The notes under the pieces were generated by a model. That model did not search any database. It was not told where the DNA came from and saw nothing but the letters and a program-made list of their open reading frames with translations. A stretch of DNA of 64,000 nt from Bacillota bacterium. Its GTDB lineage: Bacteria > Bacillota > Clostridia > Peptostreptococcales > Anaerovoracaceae. The stretch lies in contig JAFSUI010000024.1 in NCBI GenBank assembly GCA_017445315.1, positions 1 through 64,000 on the forward strand. The letters are read 5' to 3'. Shown piece by piece: positions 42,939 through 52,833 of the stretch. How positions within the stretch are numbered: position 1 is the stretch's first letter; each line of letters opens with the position of its first letter. A program made the position numbers and the translations under genes.

Positions 42939-44002
42939 ATGAATAGAGATACAAGTACCGGTACCAGGAGCGACGTCACGCTTCCCGTGATAAAGGAGTA
43001 TATCGCAATAGTTCCATTGGTCGATCGTTCCACAACCGGAAGACATATATCCATTCCCGGAGCCCCCGGAACGCAAGATGCTTCTATGTATCCTACATAC
43101 TTTGCAACAAGTGGAACAAATAAAATTGCCAGAAGCTCTCTCAATACATTATGAATAAATGAAATTGCACTTGCAGTAATATAGCCTGCGTCCATTATGA
43201 TTACCGGCGCAAGACTATACCATCCAAAGCCTGACGCGATTGCAAGGGATTCTTTCATGCTAATCGGCATCAAGAAAAACGCTATGACTCCGCCTGCTAG
43301 AGTTCCGATTATAGTCGCGATTGGGAAAAAGACAATCCTGAAACCCGCCTTCTTAAAATCCCCCATTCCCGATTCTTCATATCCGAGATCAAAACCGACA
43401 AAGAATAGAAGTGTAGATAGTCCAATCTTGATTGCAAGAGATGCAAGCTCCACAAACTTATCGTAGTCGGAAAAGATTTTGTCAACCAGGAAGTATCCTA
43501 CGAGTATTCCCAGCGCAACAAACACCAAGATTTGTATTGTAGTTTTATCGATTGGCGATTTGCTATCCGATGGTTCTCTCTCTATAACTTTAGCATCAGC
43601 ATCTCCGAGTTTTTCGCTAACACTAGCGCTCTCCTCGTGCGCTCTTCCATTTGATGCAAGGTCTTCTTTTGCAAAATTTTCTTTTGCGAGATTATCTTTT
43701 ACAAGAGTTCCTCTTGAATTAAAACCGAGCATTCTTCTGGTCAGAAACGCTACGCCGATTGTAGAAATAATTACAATAATCGTGAATACGAGACCATATA
43801 CACCAATCGTTCCTAGGTTCTTTGCGACCTCGTCGTTTGAACCTATGCGCGTGCTCATAACAAAAAGAAGGACGCAGATGGAAACAGACTTGATTGCGGA
43901 AATCCATGGGATTGGACCTTTGTTTCCGCGCGTCTTTCTTAGAATAATACCTGCGCCCACTCCGAGCAAAACAAATACTATATAAATGAGTATCTCTTGC
44001 AT
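42932..44002 (-). CDS. lysO: LysO-family (DUF340) amino-acid exporter
   Basis: 356 residues, about eight to ten helices in two halves. MSTRIGSNDEVAKNLGTIGV, SGFGWYSLAPVIIMDAGY and CVPGAPGMDICLPVVERSTN match the lysine exporter LysO (E. coli YbjE) family, which moves L-lysine and toxic analogues out of the cell. A hydrophilic linker of about 50 residues with repeated VKDNLAKENFAKEDLA separates the halves. It starts 4 bp after dnaE, so it is cotranscribed; the ribosome site is weak. Confidence 0.87.
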   Translation of the reverse strand: MQEILIYIVFVLLGVGAGIILRKTRGNKGPIPWISAIKSVSICVLLFVMSTRIGSNDEVAKNLGTIGVYGLVFTIIVIISTIGVAFLTRRMLGFNSRGTLVKDNLAKENFAKEDLASNGRAHEESASVSEKLGDADAKVIEREPSDSKSPIDKTTIQILVFVALGILVGYFLVDKIFSDYDKFVELASLAIKIGLSTLLFFVGFDLGYEESGMGDFKKAGFRIVFFPIATIIGTLAGGVIAFFLMPISMKESLAIASGFGWYSLAPVIIMDAGYITASAISFIHNVLRELLAILFVPLVAKYVGYIEASCVPGAPGMDICLPVVERSTNGTIAIYSFITGSVTSLLVPVLVSLFIS

Positions 44003-44006
44003 AAAA

Positions 44007-47000
44007 TTATCTCGCTATATTCTTAATCTTTATATTTGCATTTCCAACAAGAAGCGCCATCTCCTCCGCAAAATCAAGAGTCGGTCTTACGCCACCGCCA
44101 GAAGCAGGATTCGGAGAAACGATCTTGCCATTTCTGAGATAGATGAGCACCTGCTGACTTCCGGAATGCTTCTTTATTATCTTCATAACCTCTGAGAGAG
44201 CTTCTTCATCATCCATAATGGATGCACTTCCGATATTACTTCCCGCTTCAGGTATTCTCACCTTGACGGCGTCGCTAGATATAGCATTTTTTTGCGGTGC
44301 TGCATTTTGCGGTGCTGCATTTTGCCCCTCTATCCTTTGTGCCACCGCCTCTTTATATCCATGAGTGCTCTCCTGCGCTCTATTAGGCTCCTGCGGCATG
44401 CTCTGCTCCTGCGGCATGCTCTGCTCAAGAGGTGCACTCTGTGCGTTCGGCTCATTCTGCTTTCTTATAGATTGTCGAGAACCTCTATATCCTACCCTAG
44501 TCATCGATTCGTCTATCTGAACCTGATTTACGTTCTCTATATCAAATATGGCGTCCGCAAGGACCTTTGCCTGCTCACCTTCTTTGAAATCTAACTTTCC
44601 TGTTATCACAAGGCATCTCTCGTCAGACAGAATCTCGGAATACTTCTCGTATGTTGCCGGGAAAACAACTATTTCTCCGCGTCCCGTCATATCCTCCACA
44701 TCAACAAAGGCCATCATCTTTCCCGCCTTTGTTGTAACTGTCTTAATGGACGCAATCATTCCGCAAATAACTACACCCGAGCCATCCGAAAGGACCTGTC
44801 CATCTACGGTCTTGATTCCGGCCTCTGTATTCATATCGAGCGATTCGTCGTTTTCGGCTTCCTCTTCACCGCCCGATACATCAAGGCTTGCAAGTTCTAG
44901 CGTCATGAACTTCTCAATCGGCTCCCTATATTTATCCATCGGATGTCCCGAAATATAAACACCCGTCATCTCCTTTTCCATAGCAAGGAGAGTGTCCGCA
45001 TCAAAGTTCTCAACATCCGGAAGTTTATTTGTAGATGCATTCATTGTCTCTCCCGCCATCTGGAAGAGCGACATCTGTCCCTCTACGTTCCTGCGAGCGC
45101 TCTGCTGCGCAGACTCAAGAAGCGACTCATATATCGCAAGGTGAGCGGCTCTATTCGGATTTAGACAATCCAGTGCGCCGGCTTTGATAATGCTCTCAAG
45201 CGCTTTTTTATTTACAGACCTTGTATCTATATTGTTAATCAGTTCAAATATATCGCGAGGTACACCGATTTCTTCGCGCGTCTTTATAAGAGATTCAATT
45301 GCACCCGCACCAACATTCTTTAGGGCAAGAAGACCAAATCTGATTTTTCCGTCCTCTACGGTAAACTTAGCCTGGCTCTTTTCTATCGAAGGCGGAAGAA
45401 CCTCTATTCCCATGCGCTTGCAAGCGCTTATATATTTGGAAACGGAACCCGAGTCTCCTATTACGCTCGTCATAAGAGCGGCCATATATTCTATCGGGTA
45501 GTATTTCTTTAGATATCCGGTCTGGAATGCAACGACACCGTATGCCGCAGCGTGGCTCTTGTTGAAAGCATATTCCGCAAAGCTCTCCATATCAGAAAAG
45601 ATGCTCTCCGCAGCTTCACGGCTTATTCCGTTTCTTAAGCAACCGGGAATCTCAATTATTTCCGCACCCGTTTCAGGATCTACGCTTGTTTTTCCCTCAA
45701 TGAACCACTTCTTTTCTTCTGCCATGACGTCATGCTTCTTCTTACTCATCGCACGACGAACAAGGTCTGAGCGGCCATAGCTATAACCCGCGAGATCTCT
45801 TACTATCTGCATTACCTGCTCCTGATAAATCAGGCAGCCATAAGTAACATCAAGTATCGGCGCAAGCTCCGGTGTGACATATTTGATTCCCGCAGGATTC
45901 TTTTTGTTTGCTATGTATTTTGGAATTGAATCCATTGGGCCAGGTCTATAAAGCGCGATTCCTGCGACCACGTCTTCAAAGCAGGTCGGCTTAAGTTCCT
46001 TCATAAAGTTGGTCATGCCGCCCGACTCAAGCTGGAATACGCCCATGGTATTTCCCTCTGCAATCATCTCATAGACTGCAGGATCCTCTACGCCCATGGA
46101 TTTAAAGTCAAGGTCTATTCCGTAATTAGATTTGATTAGTTCTAGTGCATCCCTTATTACGGTTAGGTTTCTTAGTCCCAAGAAGTCCATCTTGAGAAGA
46201 CCAAGTTCCTCAATCGTAGTCATATTGAACTGTGTAGCAGGTCCTTTTTCACCGTTATAGAGTGGCACATATTCATCGAGCGGAAGCTTTGAAATTACAA
46301 CACCCGCAGCGTGTGTCGAGGCATTCCTGGGAACGCCTTCTATCTTCCTGCTCATGTCGATTACTTTCTTAATCTGCGGCTCAGTCTCGTACATATTCTT
46401 AAGCTCGGGATTCATCCCAAGAGCTTTGTCGAGAGTCATTTTGTTGTCAAACGGAATTGCCTTTGCAATTCTGTCGCCATCGCCGTATCCGAGACCGTAC
46501 GCCCTCGCAACGTCTCTTACCGCGGCCTTTGCTTTTAGCGTACCAAAGGTAATAATCTGGGCGACGTTGTCCGCGCCGTACTTTTCGCGCACGTATTCTA
46601 TGACCTCACCACGACGCTCGATACAGAAGTCTATATCAAAGTCCGGCATCGAGATTCTCTCAGGATTCAGGAATCTCTCAAAGATCAAATTGTATCTTAT
46701 CGGGTCGATATCCGTGATATTAAGAGAATAAGCAACCAAGCTTCCCGCGCCGGAGCCTCTTCCCGGGCCTACAACTATACCGTTTCTCTTGGCATAATCT
46801 ATGAAATCCCAAACGATTAGGAAGTACTCAACAAAGCCCATGGATTCAATTACCGAGAGCTCGTATTCTATTCTGCTCTTTAGTTCATCTGTAATTTCGT
46901 CATATCTTGATGCTAGTCCGTCATAAGTGAGTTTTCTCAGATACTCCTGATTGGTCATGCCCTGAGGAGGATTGTATTCAGGAAGATGATACTCACCGAA

Positions 47001-47828
47001 TGTAAATGTTACGTTGCAGCGGTTTGCAATAATTTGCGTATTGTCAACCGCATCGGGAGCATATGTAAATACAGCTCGCATCTCCTCCTCGCTCTTAAGA
47101 TAGAACTCGTCGTTTGCGAACTTCATGCGTTTTTCGTCATCCAGAGTCGTCGCCGTCTGAATTGCAAGAAGAACGTCGTGCATCTCGGCGTCTTCTCTTT
47201 TTATATAGTGGACGTCATTGGTTGCCACAAGTGGAATATCAAGTTCTTTTCCGAGCCTTATAATATCAGGGTTTATACGCTTCTCATCATCAAGACCTTG
47301 ATCCTGAATCTCAAGGAAGAAGTTCCCGTGACCAAAGATTTCATCAAGTTCCATGGCTTCTGCCTTTGCACCCTCGTAGTCACGGTTAAGGAGAAGCTGC
47401 TGGACCTTTCCAAAGAGACAGGCGGAAGTCGCAATAATTCCTCCGCGGTGCTCCCGTAGGACAGATTTATCAACGCGCGGCTTATAATACATGCCTTTGA
47501 TGTAGCCGGCGGAAACGATTTTGATGAGATTCTTATATCCCTCGTTATTTTCCGCAATCAAAAGAAGATGGTTCTGATAGCGATCCAAATCCGGATCCTT
47601 ATCAGCCATCGTGCGCGGAGCCATATAGACCTCGCACCCTATGAGCGGCTTAATTCCTTGCTTCAGACACTCTTTATAGAAGTCGATTACCCCAAACATA
47701 TTGCCATGGTCAGTAATCGCAAGAGAATCCATCCCAAGTTCCTTGGCACGCGAAACAACCCCCTTAATCCGGGCAGCTCCATCCAAAAGACTATATTCAG
47801 TATGTACATGTAAATGTGTAAAAGCCAT
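44007..47828 (-). CDS. dnaE: DNA polymerase III alpha subunit
   Basis: 1273 residues from the ATG at 47828, giving the canonical N-terminus MAFTHLHVHTEYSLLDGAAR. PHP domain; catalytic MPDFDIDFCIERRG; palm/finger blocks GPGRGSGAGSLVAY, AASTHAAGVVIS-type NASTHAAGVVISK and MDFLGLRNLTV; helix-hairpin-helix SIIKAGALDCL; OB fold VVICGMIASIKTVTTKAGK; and a C-terminal part with a low-complexity Gln/Pro/Ala linker (SMPQEQSMPQEP). This is the replicative polymerase catalytic subunit of the DnaE type. The start has no Shine-Dalgarno and lies 6 bases after a strong -10, so it may be leaderless. Confidence 0.96.
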   Translation of the reverse strand: MAFTHLHVHTEYSLLDGAARIKGVVSRAKELGMDSLAITDHGNMFGVIDFYKECLKQGIKPLIGCEVYMAPRTMADKDPDLDRYQNHLLLIAENNEGYKNLIKIVSAGYIKGMYYKPRVDKSVLREHRGGIIATSACLFGKVQQLLLNRDYEGAKAEAMELDEIFGHGNFFLEIQDQGLDDEKRINPDIIRLGKELDIPLVATNDVHYIKREDAEMHDVLLAIQTATTLDDEKRMKFANDEFYLKSEEEMRAVFTYAPDAVDNTQIIANRCNVTFTFGEYHLPEYNPPQGMTNQEYLRKLTYDGLASRYDEITDELKSRIEYELSVIESMGFVEYFLIVWDFIDYAKRNGIVVGPGRGSGAGSLVAYSLNITDIDPIRYNLIFERFLNPERISMPDFDIDFCIERRGEVIEYVREKYGADNVAQIITFGTLKAKAAVRDVARAYGLGYGDGDRIAKAIPFDNKMTLDKALGMNPELKNMYETEPQIKKVIDMSRKIEGVPRNASTHAAGVVISKLPLDEYVPLYNGEKGPATQFNMTTIEELGLLKMDFLGLRNLTVIRDALELIKSNYGIDLDFKSMGVEDPAVYEMIAEGNTMGVFQLESGGMTNFMKELKPTCFEDVVAGIALYRPGPMDSIPKYIANKKNPAGIKYVTPELAPILDVTYGCLIYQEQVMQIVRDLAGYSYGRSDLVRRAMSKKKHDVMAEEKKWFIEGKTSVDPETGAEIIEIPGCLRNGISREAAESIFSDMESFAEYAFNKSHAAAYGVVAFQTGYLKKYYPIEYMAALMTSVIGDSGSVSKYISACKRMGIEVLPPSIEKSQAKFTVEDGKIRFGLLALKNVGAGAIESLIKTREEIGVPRDIFELINNIDTRSVNKKALESIIKAGALDCLNPNRAAHLAIYESLLESAQQSARRNVEGQMSLFQMAGETMNASTNKLPDVENFDADTLLAMEKEMTGVYISGHPMDKYREPIEKFMTLELASLDVSGGEEEAENDESLDMNTEAGIKTVDGQVLSDGSGVVICGMIASIKTVTTKAGKMMAFVDVEDMTGRGEIVVFPATYEKYSEILSDERCLVITGKLDFKEGEQAKVLADAIFDIENVNQVQIDESMTRVGYRGSRQSIRKQNEPNAQSAPLEQSMPQEQSMPQEPNRAQESTHGYKEAVAQRIEGQNAAPQNAAPQKNAISSDAVKVRIPEAGSNIGSASIMDDEEALSEVMKIIKKHSGSQQVLIYLRNGKIVSPNPASGGGVRPTLDFAEEMALLVGNANIKIKNIAR

Positions 47829-47834
47829 ATACGT

Positions 47835-47843
47835 ATTATACCA
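47835..47843 (-). promoter_or_regulatory. dnaE extended -10 promoter
   Basis: Minus strand TGGTATAAT; only 6 bases separate it from the ATG at 47828, so transcription would start at or next to the A of the start codon. The -35 is weak (CAAATT). Confidence 0.62.
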
Positions 47844-47869
47844 CAGAATGCGCCCGGAATTTGATTGCA

Positions 47870-47898
47870 TTTACATTGGGGACGGATTCACTTGCAAA
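47870..47898. repeat. 29-bp interspersed repeat, copy 4
   Basis: TTTACATTGGGGACGG, ATTCAC, TTGCAAA; fourth copy of the hemW-internal repeat, here in the gap between the ABC permease stop and dnaE. Confidence 0.82.
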
Positions 47899-47904
47899 TC
47901 TTAA

Positions 47905-50900
47905 TTATTCGACGGACTTTAGGGATTCGATCATTTCGATTTTCTTGAGTGGTCTGCGAGTCATGACGAGGACGATTAGTGTGAATACGATGGTTAGGCC
48001 GAATGCGTAGGCGTATGTTGGGAGTTTGATGACGTTGGAGAACATTATCATGTCCATATTTATTACGTTCATGATGAAGTGGTGCTCCAGAACGCCGAGC
48101 GGGAGGCCGATTAGGCCGCCAATCACGGACAGGAGGAAGATTTCCTTTGATATATACGAACTCACCTCGCCGCCTCTGAAACCCAGAACCTTAAGGGTTG
48201 CTATTTCTCTTATACGTTCACTGATATTAACCTGCGTCAGGTTCATGAGTACAACAAAGGCAAGCGACCCCGCCGTCAAAATAATGACCAGAATTATAAA
48301 ATCAAGAGCCTCAAGCATGATGTTGAATTGCTCTATCATGGACGAAAAATCCACTACGCTCTCATATCCATCTAGATGCTCAATATCCGCCGCAAAATCC
48401 ATCCCTACATTATTCTTTACGTAGATCACTCTGTGGTGCGGATGCTCGCCAAATACCGAGTAATAGTATTCGTCAGACATAAAGATATAGTGCTGGAAAT
48501 ACATCTCGCAGATTTCGATTACTTTGACCTCTGCCTTGATGCCCTGCTCGGATTCCATATTGATATAATCGCCCTTCTTGATGCCGTTGTTCTTTGCGAA
48601 TTTCTCAGAAACTATGACACCGTTATTCTTGATTTTGATTTCGGTTTCTTTATCGGTTCTCCTCAGTTTCAGAACCTCGTTACCCTCTCTGGCATCTACA
48701 ACAACGACATTTATCGTCGGGCTGTCTCCGCCGATATTCACTTTTGATGCGTACTGAAGCGCAGGCGCCACATACTCGTTGTCCAAATTCTTATCCAGTA
48801 TCTCAACAAAACGCTCAACGTCCGCCTTCTCCTCCACATAGACGCTATAGTTAAAATTAAAGAGTTCTCCATACTGAATTGCAACGATTCCGGAGATGGA
48901 GTCTTTGATTCCCCAGCCTACCATGAGAAGTCCCGTGCAGCCGGCAACTCCTATTACGGTCATGATGAAGCGAGACTTATATCTTATGAGATTTCTCGCG
49001 GTGATTTTGGATGTAAAGGAGAGCCTATTCCAAAAGCCCGTGAAATGCTCCAGGAATATTTTCTTTGCGCTCTTTGGTGCCTTTGGTCTCATAAGCTGAC
49101 TCGGCGCCTCGTCAAGCGACTTCTTTACAACAAAATACGTAACAACTGCCATTAGAAGCGAGAATGCAACAAAGCATATAGCGATGTTCTCAATCGGCAC
49201 CACAAGCTTCATCGGCGGAAGATCGTACATAAGTCTCCAAGTGTTATAGATTACCGTTGGGAAGATTGCCATTCCTATAACAATTCCAAGAGCGCTTCCG
49301 ATTGTCGTCGCAAGAAGCGCATACAAAACATATTTACCGATTACTTGGTTCTTTGTGAATCCGAGCGCGCGGAACACACCTATCTGTCCGCGTTGTTCAT
49401 CAACAAGACGAGTCATCGTAGTCATGCATACAAGGGCAGCAACAAGATAAAAGAGTATCGGAAGCGAAATTCCGATTGCGCCCATCTGCTTGGCGTTGTT
49501 CTCGAACATAAATGTTGAGTGGTGACTATCCCTATCAAGAATTGTCCACTCCGCTTCCGGAAGTTCTTCTAACTCTTGATAAGCCTTCTTGATCTCAGCC
49601 TCTGCATTTTCAATTTCTATATTGAACTCAATAAGTCCTTTTCTATATTCCTCTTGTCCTGCTTCGTACTCAGCTTTTCCACTTGCAATTTGTGCTCTTG
49701 ACGATGCAATCTCACCGTTCACCCGAGCTATAGCCTGATCAGCAAGATTTATCTCCTGCTGCAAGGTCTCATAGATGATCCTATCCTGCTGCAATTGACT
49801 GTATTCGGTAAATGTTGAAGCGATAGAGCCACCGTATTTTTGATCTAATTCTGCCATTCTCTCTTCGGCAGTTTTTTCTTCTGCCTGCTGCGCCTGAAGT
49901 TCCTCGTAACTCGTTATTACGTTCTGATATGCTTCCTTTTCTATTTCAATCTCGGCAAGCTCAACCTCTATTGCACCGATTCTTGCCGCAACCTCTACTC
50001 TTCTTTCTTCTGCTGTCTCAGGATTAATTAACTCTTCCTCAAGTCCTGCACGCTCTGACTCCAAAGACGCCTTCCTGGATTCCGCTGCCTGCATCTGCGC
50101 TCTCGCCTGATCTATCGCAGCAGAACCTGCGTCCTGGATTTCACTCGTATCCGATTCAGAAAGAGATTTTAGCGCAGTATATGTTCCATAGTTCGTTGTG
50201 AGCTCCGTATAGATTTCATCAAAGCTCCTACCCTGACTATCATTCTTCTCTATCTCTTTTATCTTGTTCATCGAGGCCTTTGGCTTTGTTCCGTACTGAC
50301 GCTCAAGTGCAGCCTGTCTAGAAACCGCCTCGTTAAGCGCCGCCGTAAGTGTCTCAAGCTGAGTTTCGGCAGCAACAATCTGAACCTTGGCATCATCAAG
50401 CTGGGTCTTGGCCTCATCTAACTTTTGCTGTCCTTCTGCCCTTTGTTTTTCAAGTTCTGCTTCTCCCTCTGCAATCTCCGCCCTGTATTCATCAAGGAGA
50501 CGTTCCTTTAGATTGTCCTGCTGAGACTTCGCAAAATAATCCACATCTCCCATCACTTCGTCCATATACTCATCATATGAAAGATCAAAGGTATCATATG
50601 CCGCTGCACTAGCTGCAGTTAGATACATTGTCGTATAGTATTCCGAAACAAAGTTCTCCTCAGGAACATAGATTACTACCTCAAGTTCCTTATTCTTTAA
50701 TAGACTTGTGCCAAGTGTCTTGGCCATATAAGACGGCGATTTAACTAGTCCTGTAATAGTGTATTCGGTCCTCTTAAGAGAATCCTTTAAGTTTTCGTCT
50801 TCCAAGAAAACCTTAATCTTATCGCCGACAGAATAGTATTCCTTTGTTAGTCCGCTATCAAGGAGAAGAACCTCGCTTGGTTTCTTGGGCATCTCTCCTT

Positions 50901-51252
50901 CAACAAGAACAAATCGGTTCATGTCACGCTCAAGTTCTTCCACTCGTGCAACAGTGATAGCGCCCTCGTCTGATTCCGCATAGACATCCCTCATCTTGCT
51001 CGCAAAATAAGACTCAACGAATTCCTGCTCGGAAAGAGCTTTAACATCGTTATCGTCAAATCCGTATGACGAATAGATTTGCACATCCTGGAGCTTATAC
51101 TCGTCATCGTAGTCATCAACATTGGTCTCCATAATCGCACGCGTGCTAAGAAGACCCATCATAAAACCTACTCCGATGAGTACTATCATGAGAAGTGAAA
51201 AGAATCTATTGAATGTTTTTTTGATTAACCTTAGTGTGTCTTTAGTATTCAA
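47905..51252 (-). CDS. FtsX-type ABC transporter permease with long periplasm-side coiled coil
   Basis: 1115 residues. N-terminal membrane helix (FFSLLMIVLIGVGFMMGLLS), an extracellular MacB-like part, a 300-residue coiled coil (about 245-560: GEAELEKQRAEGQQKLDEAK, DQAIARVNGEIASSRAQIAS), then FtsX domain 1 (ISLPILFYLVAALVCMTTMT) and FtsX domain 2 near the C-terminus (ILVIILTAGSLAFVVLMNLT). Such single-chain permeases with coils export peptides, lipids or antimicrobials, or act on the envelope by mechanotransmission. Start overlaps the ATPase gene by 11 bp. Confidence 0.92.
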   Translation of the reverse strand: MNTKDTLRLIKKTFNRFFSLLMIVLIGVGFMMGLLSTRAIMETNVDDYDDEYKLQDVQIYSSYGFDDNDVKALSEQEFVESYFASKMRDVYAESDEGAITVARVEELERDMNRFVLVEGEMPKKPSEVLLLDSGLTKEYYSVGDKIKVFLEDENLKDSLKRTEYTITGLVKSPSYMAKTLGTSLLKNKELEVVIYVPEENFVSEYYTTMYLTAASAAAYDTFDLSYDEYMDEVMGDVDYFAKSQQDNLKERLLDEYRAEIAEGEAELEKQRAEGQQKLDEAKTQLDDAKVQIVAAETQLETLTAALNEAVSRQAALERQYGTKPKASMNKIKEIEKNDSQGRSFDEIYTELTTNYGTYTALKSLSESDTSEIQDAGSAAIDQARAQMQAAESRKASLESERAGLEEELINPETAEERRVEVAARIGAIEVELAEIEIEKEAYQNVITSYEELQAQQAEEKTAEERMAELDQKYGGSIASTFTEYSQLQQDRIIYETLQQEINLADQAIARVNGEIASSRAQIASGKAEYEAGQEEYRKGLIEFNIEIENAEAEIKKAYQELEELPEAEWTILDRDSHHSTFMFENNAKQMGAIGISLPILFYLVAALVCMTTMTRLVDEQRGQIGVFRALGFTKNQVIGKYVLYALLATTIGSALGIVIGMAIFPTVIYNTWRLMYDLPPMKLVVPIENIAICFVAFSLLMAVVTYFVVKKSLDEAPSQLMRPKAPKSAKKIFLEHFTGFWNRLSFTSKITARNLIRYKSRFIMTVIGVAGCTGLLMVGWGIKDSISGIVAIQYGELFNFNYSVYVEEKADVERFVEILDKNLDNEYVAPALQYASKVNIGGDSPTINVVVVDAREGNEVLKLRRTDKETEIKIKNNGVIVSEKFAKNNGIKKGDYINMESEQGIKAEVKVIEICEMYFQHYIFMSDEYYYSVFGEHPHHRVIYVKNNVGMDFAADIEHLDGYESVVDFSSMIEQFNIMLEALDFIILVIILTAGSLAFVVLMNLTQVNISERIREIATLKVLGFRGGEVSSYISKEIFLLSVIGGLIGLPLGVLEHHFIMNVINMDMIMFSNVIKLPTYAYAFGLTIVFTLIVLVMTRRPLKKIEMIESLKSVE

Positions 51253-51943
51253 TATCGTCTATGTCCTTGGGATTCTCGTTAATAGTTACCGACTCAATCT
51301 CTCCACTCTTAACCCTTATGATTTTTTGACCCATATCCGCAAGCGCACTGTTATGGGTAATCATTACAACAGTCATGTTCTCCTTGTAGCACATGTCCTG
51401 AAGTACCTTTAGAACCTGTTTGCCAGTCTTATAATCGAGCGCCCCCGTAGGCTCGTCACAGAGAAGCAGTTTTGGGTTCTTTGCTACAGCTCTTGCAATC
51501 GCAACTCTCTGTTGTTCCCCTCCCGAAAGCTGCGACGGAAAATTGTTCATTCTGTTTTCTAGTCCAACCATCTTTAGAACATATCTTGAGTCCATCGGAT
51601 CCGTACAAATCTGAAGTGCAAGGTCAACATTTTCCTTTGCAGTCAGATTCTGCACCAGATTGTAGAACTGAAAAACAAATCCAATATCAAATCTTCTGTA
51701 GTCCGTAAGTTCTCTTTCTGTTGCGTGCGAGATATCCTGTCCATCTACCGTTAATGTTCCCGATGTCACGGTGTCCATTCCGCCAAGTATATTCAGGATT
51801 GTCGTCTTTCCGGCACCGCTGTTACCGAGGACAACAACAAACTCGCCCTTTTCTATTTCAAATGAAATATTGTCGAGCGCCTTGATCTCGACCTCACCCA
51901 TTTTATATATCTTGCTTACATCCTTGAATTCTATAAAGCTCAT
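51242..51943 (-). CDS. ABC transporter ATP-binding protein (MacB/LolD type)
   Basis: 233 residues. Walker [15 protein letters not shown] loop FVFQFYNLV, signature [14 protein letters not shown], Walker [14 protein letters not shown]-loop VMITHNSA. It belongs to the subfamily that pairs with FtsX/MacB permeases, here the overlapping downstream gene. Preceded by its TetR-type regulator gene. Confidence 0.96.
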   Translation of the reverse strand: MSFIEFKDVSKIYKMGEVEIKALDNISFEIEKGEFVVVLGNSGAGKTTILNILGGMDTVTSGTLTVDGQDISHATERELTDYRRFDIGFVFQFYNLVQNLTAKENVDLALQICTDPMDSRYVLKMVGLENRMNNFPSQLSGGEQQRVAIARAVAKNPKLLLCDEPTGALDYKTGKQVLKVLQDMCYKENMTVVMITHNSALADMGQKIIRVKSGEIESVTINENPKDIDDIEY

Positions 51944-52014
51944 ATTATCTCCGTTGTATTTTTATTTGGTCTCGCCCTCTGCTTTTGACATCAACAGACC
52001 ATCAGCGCTACATG

Positions 52015-52641
52015 CTAAATCGCATATCTATCTATGTTAAAGTCCAGCATGGATAAATAGGAATTCAGATATATTTTCGTTATTCGCTTAAGGCTCTCCG
52101 TATCCATATCCGAGATTTTAAGTATCTCTCTGATGCCGTGGAAAATCGCAATTGCGTAGCCCTTTGCAATTATATTCACGTTCTTATCATCTTCCTTAAC
52201 ATCGTAGTGCTTCGCGATGAGTCCGGTGATGAGTCCCTTAAACCAATCGACGATATTGTCATTCAGCTTAGAATTCATCATCAGGATGTTAAACTCCATC
52301 TTATGCTTCACATAAGCATCTATCATTCCATCGCTCAATTTATCCATCATGACAGATAGTTCTTCTTTACTGGCATCAAAATTAAAACCTTCGCGCTCAA
52401 AACTGACGGCGTTATCCGTTAGATCGCTCACCATCTTATTGATGGCGCGATATGCAGGAGCAACTATTACCGCCAGGATATCTTCTTTGTTTTTGAAGTA
52501 GCGATAGAGGTTTCCAACCGTCATCTTGCTCTTCTGAGCGATTCTTCTCATGGAAGATTCCTTAAAACCATTCTCCATGAATTCATCTTTGGCGGCGTCC
52601 AGAATCATTTCTCTGGACTCTTCTTTTAGTACCTGCGCCAT
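52015..52641 (-). CDS. TetR-family regulator of the ABC system
   Basis: 208 residues. N-terminal helix-turn-helix: ILDAAKDEFMENGFKESSMR, RIAQKSKMTVGNLYRYFKNK. The C-terminal ligand domain is variable as usual. It precedes the ABC ATPase gene by 71 bp on the same strand; three matching palindromes upstream (52732, 52763, 52808) suggest it represses its own operon and is released by a transported compound. Confidence 0.93.
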   Translation of the reverse strand: MAQVLKEESREMILDAAKDEFMENGFKESSMRRIAQKSKMTVGNLYRYFKNKEDILAVIVAPAYRAINKMVSDLTDNAVSFEREGFNFDASKEELSVMMDKLSDGMIDAYVKHKMEFNILMMNSKLNDNIVDWFKGLITGLIAKHYDVKEDDKNVNIIAKGYAIAIFHGIREILKISDMDTESLKRITKIYLNSYLSMLDFNIDRYAI

Positions 52642-52731
52642 ATATGTTTCCTTTCAAATATTCTTTAGAAGCATCGGATTTATGCGTAAATCCCTATACA
52701 GTTTTTCATATTCGGGTCCGGATTTTATATA

Positions 52732-52823
52732 ATGAACTCGGGTTCATTTTAAGAATAAAAAAATAAACCGCAGTTCATTAATCATGATACCACGGCGATT
52801 TTAAAAAGTAAACAGCAGTTTAC
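52732..52823 (-). promoter_or_regulatory. tetR-ABC promoter with three operators
   Basis: Operators share RTRAAC-N4-GTTYAY: ATGAAC TCGG GTTCAT (52732-52747), ATAAAC CGCA GTTCAT (52763-52778), GTAAAC AGCA GTTTAC (52808-52823). The minus-strand promoter TTTACT, 17-bp spacer, TATCAT has its -35 inside the third site and its start of transcription near the second. Confidence 0.82.
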
Positions 52824-52833
52824 CATTATTGGC

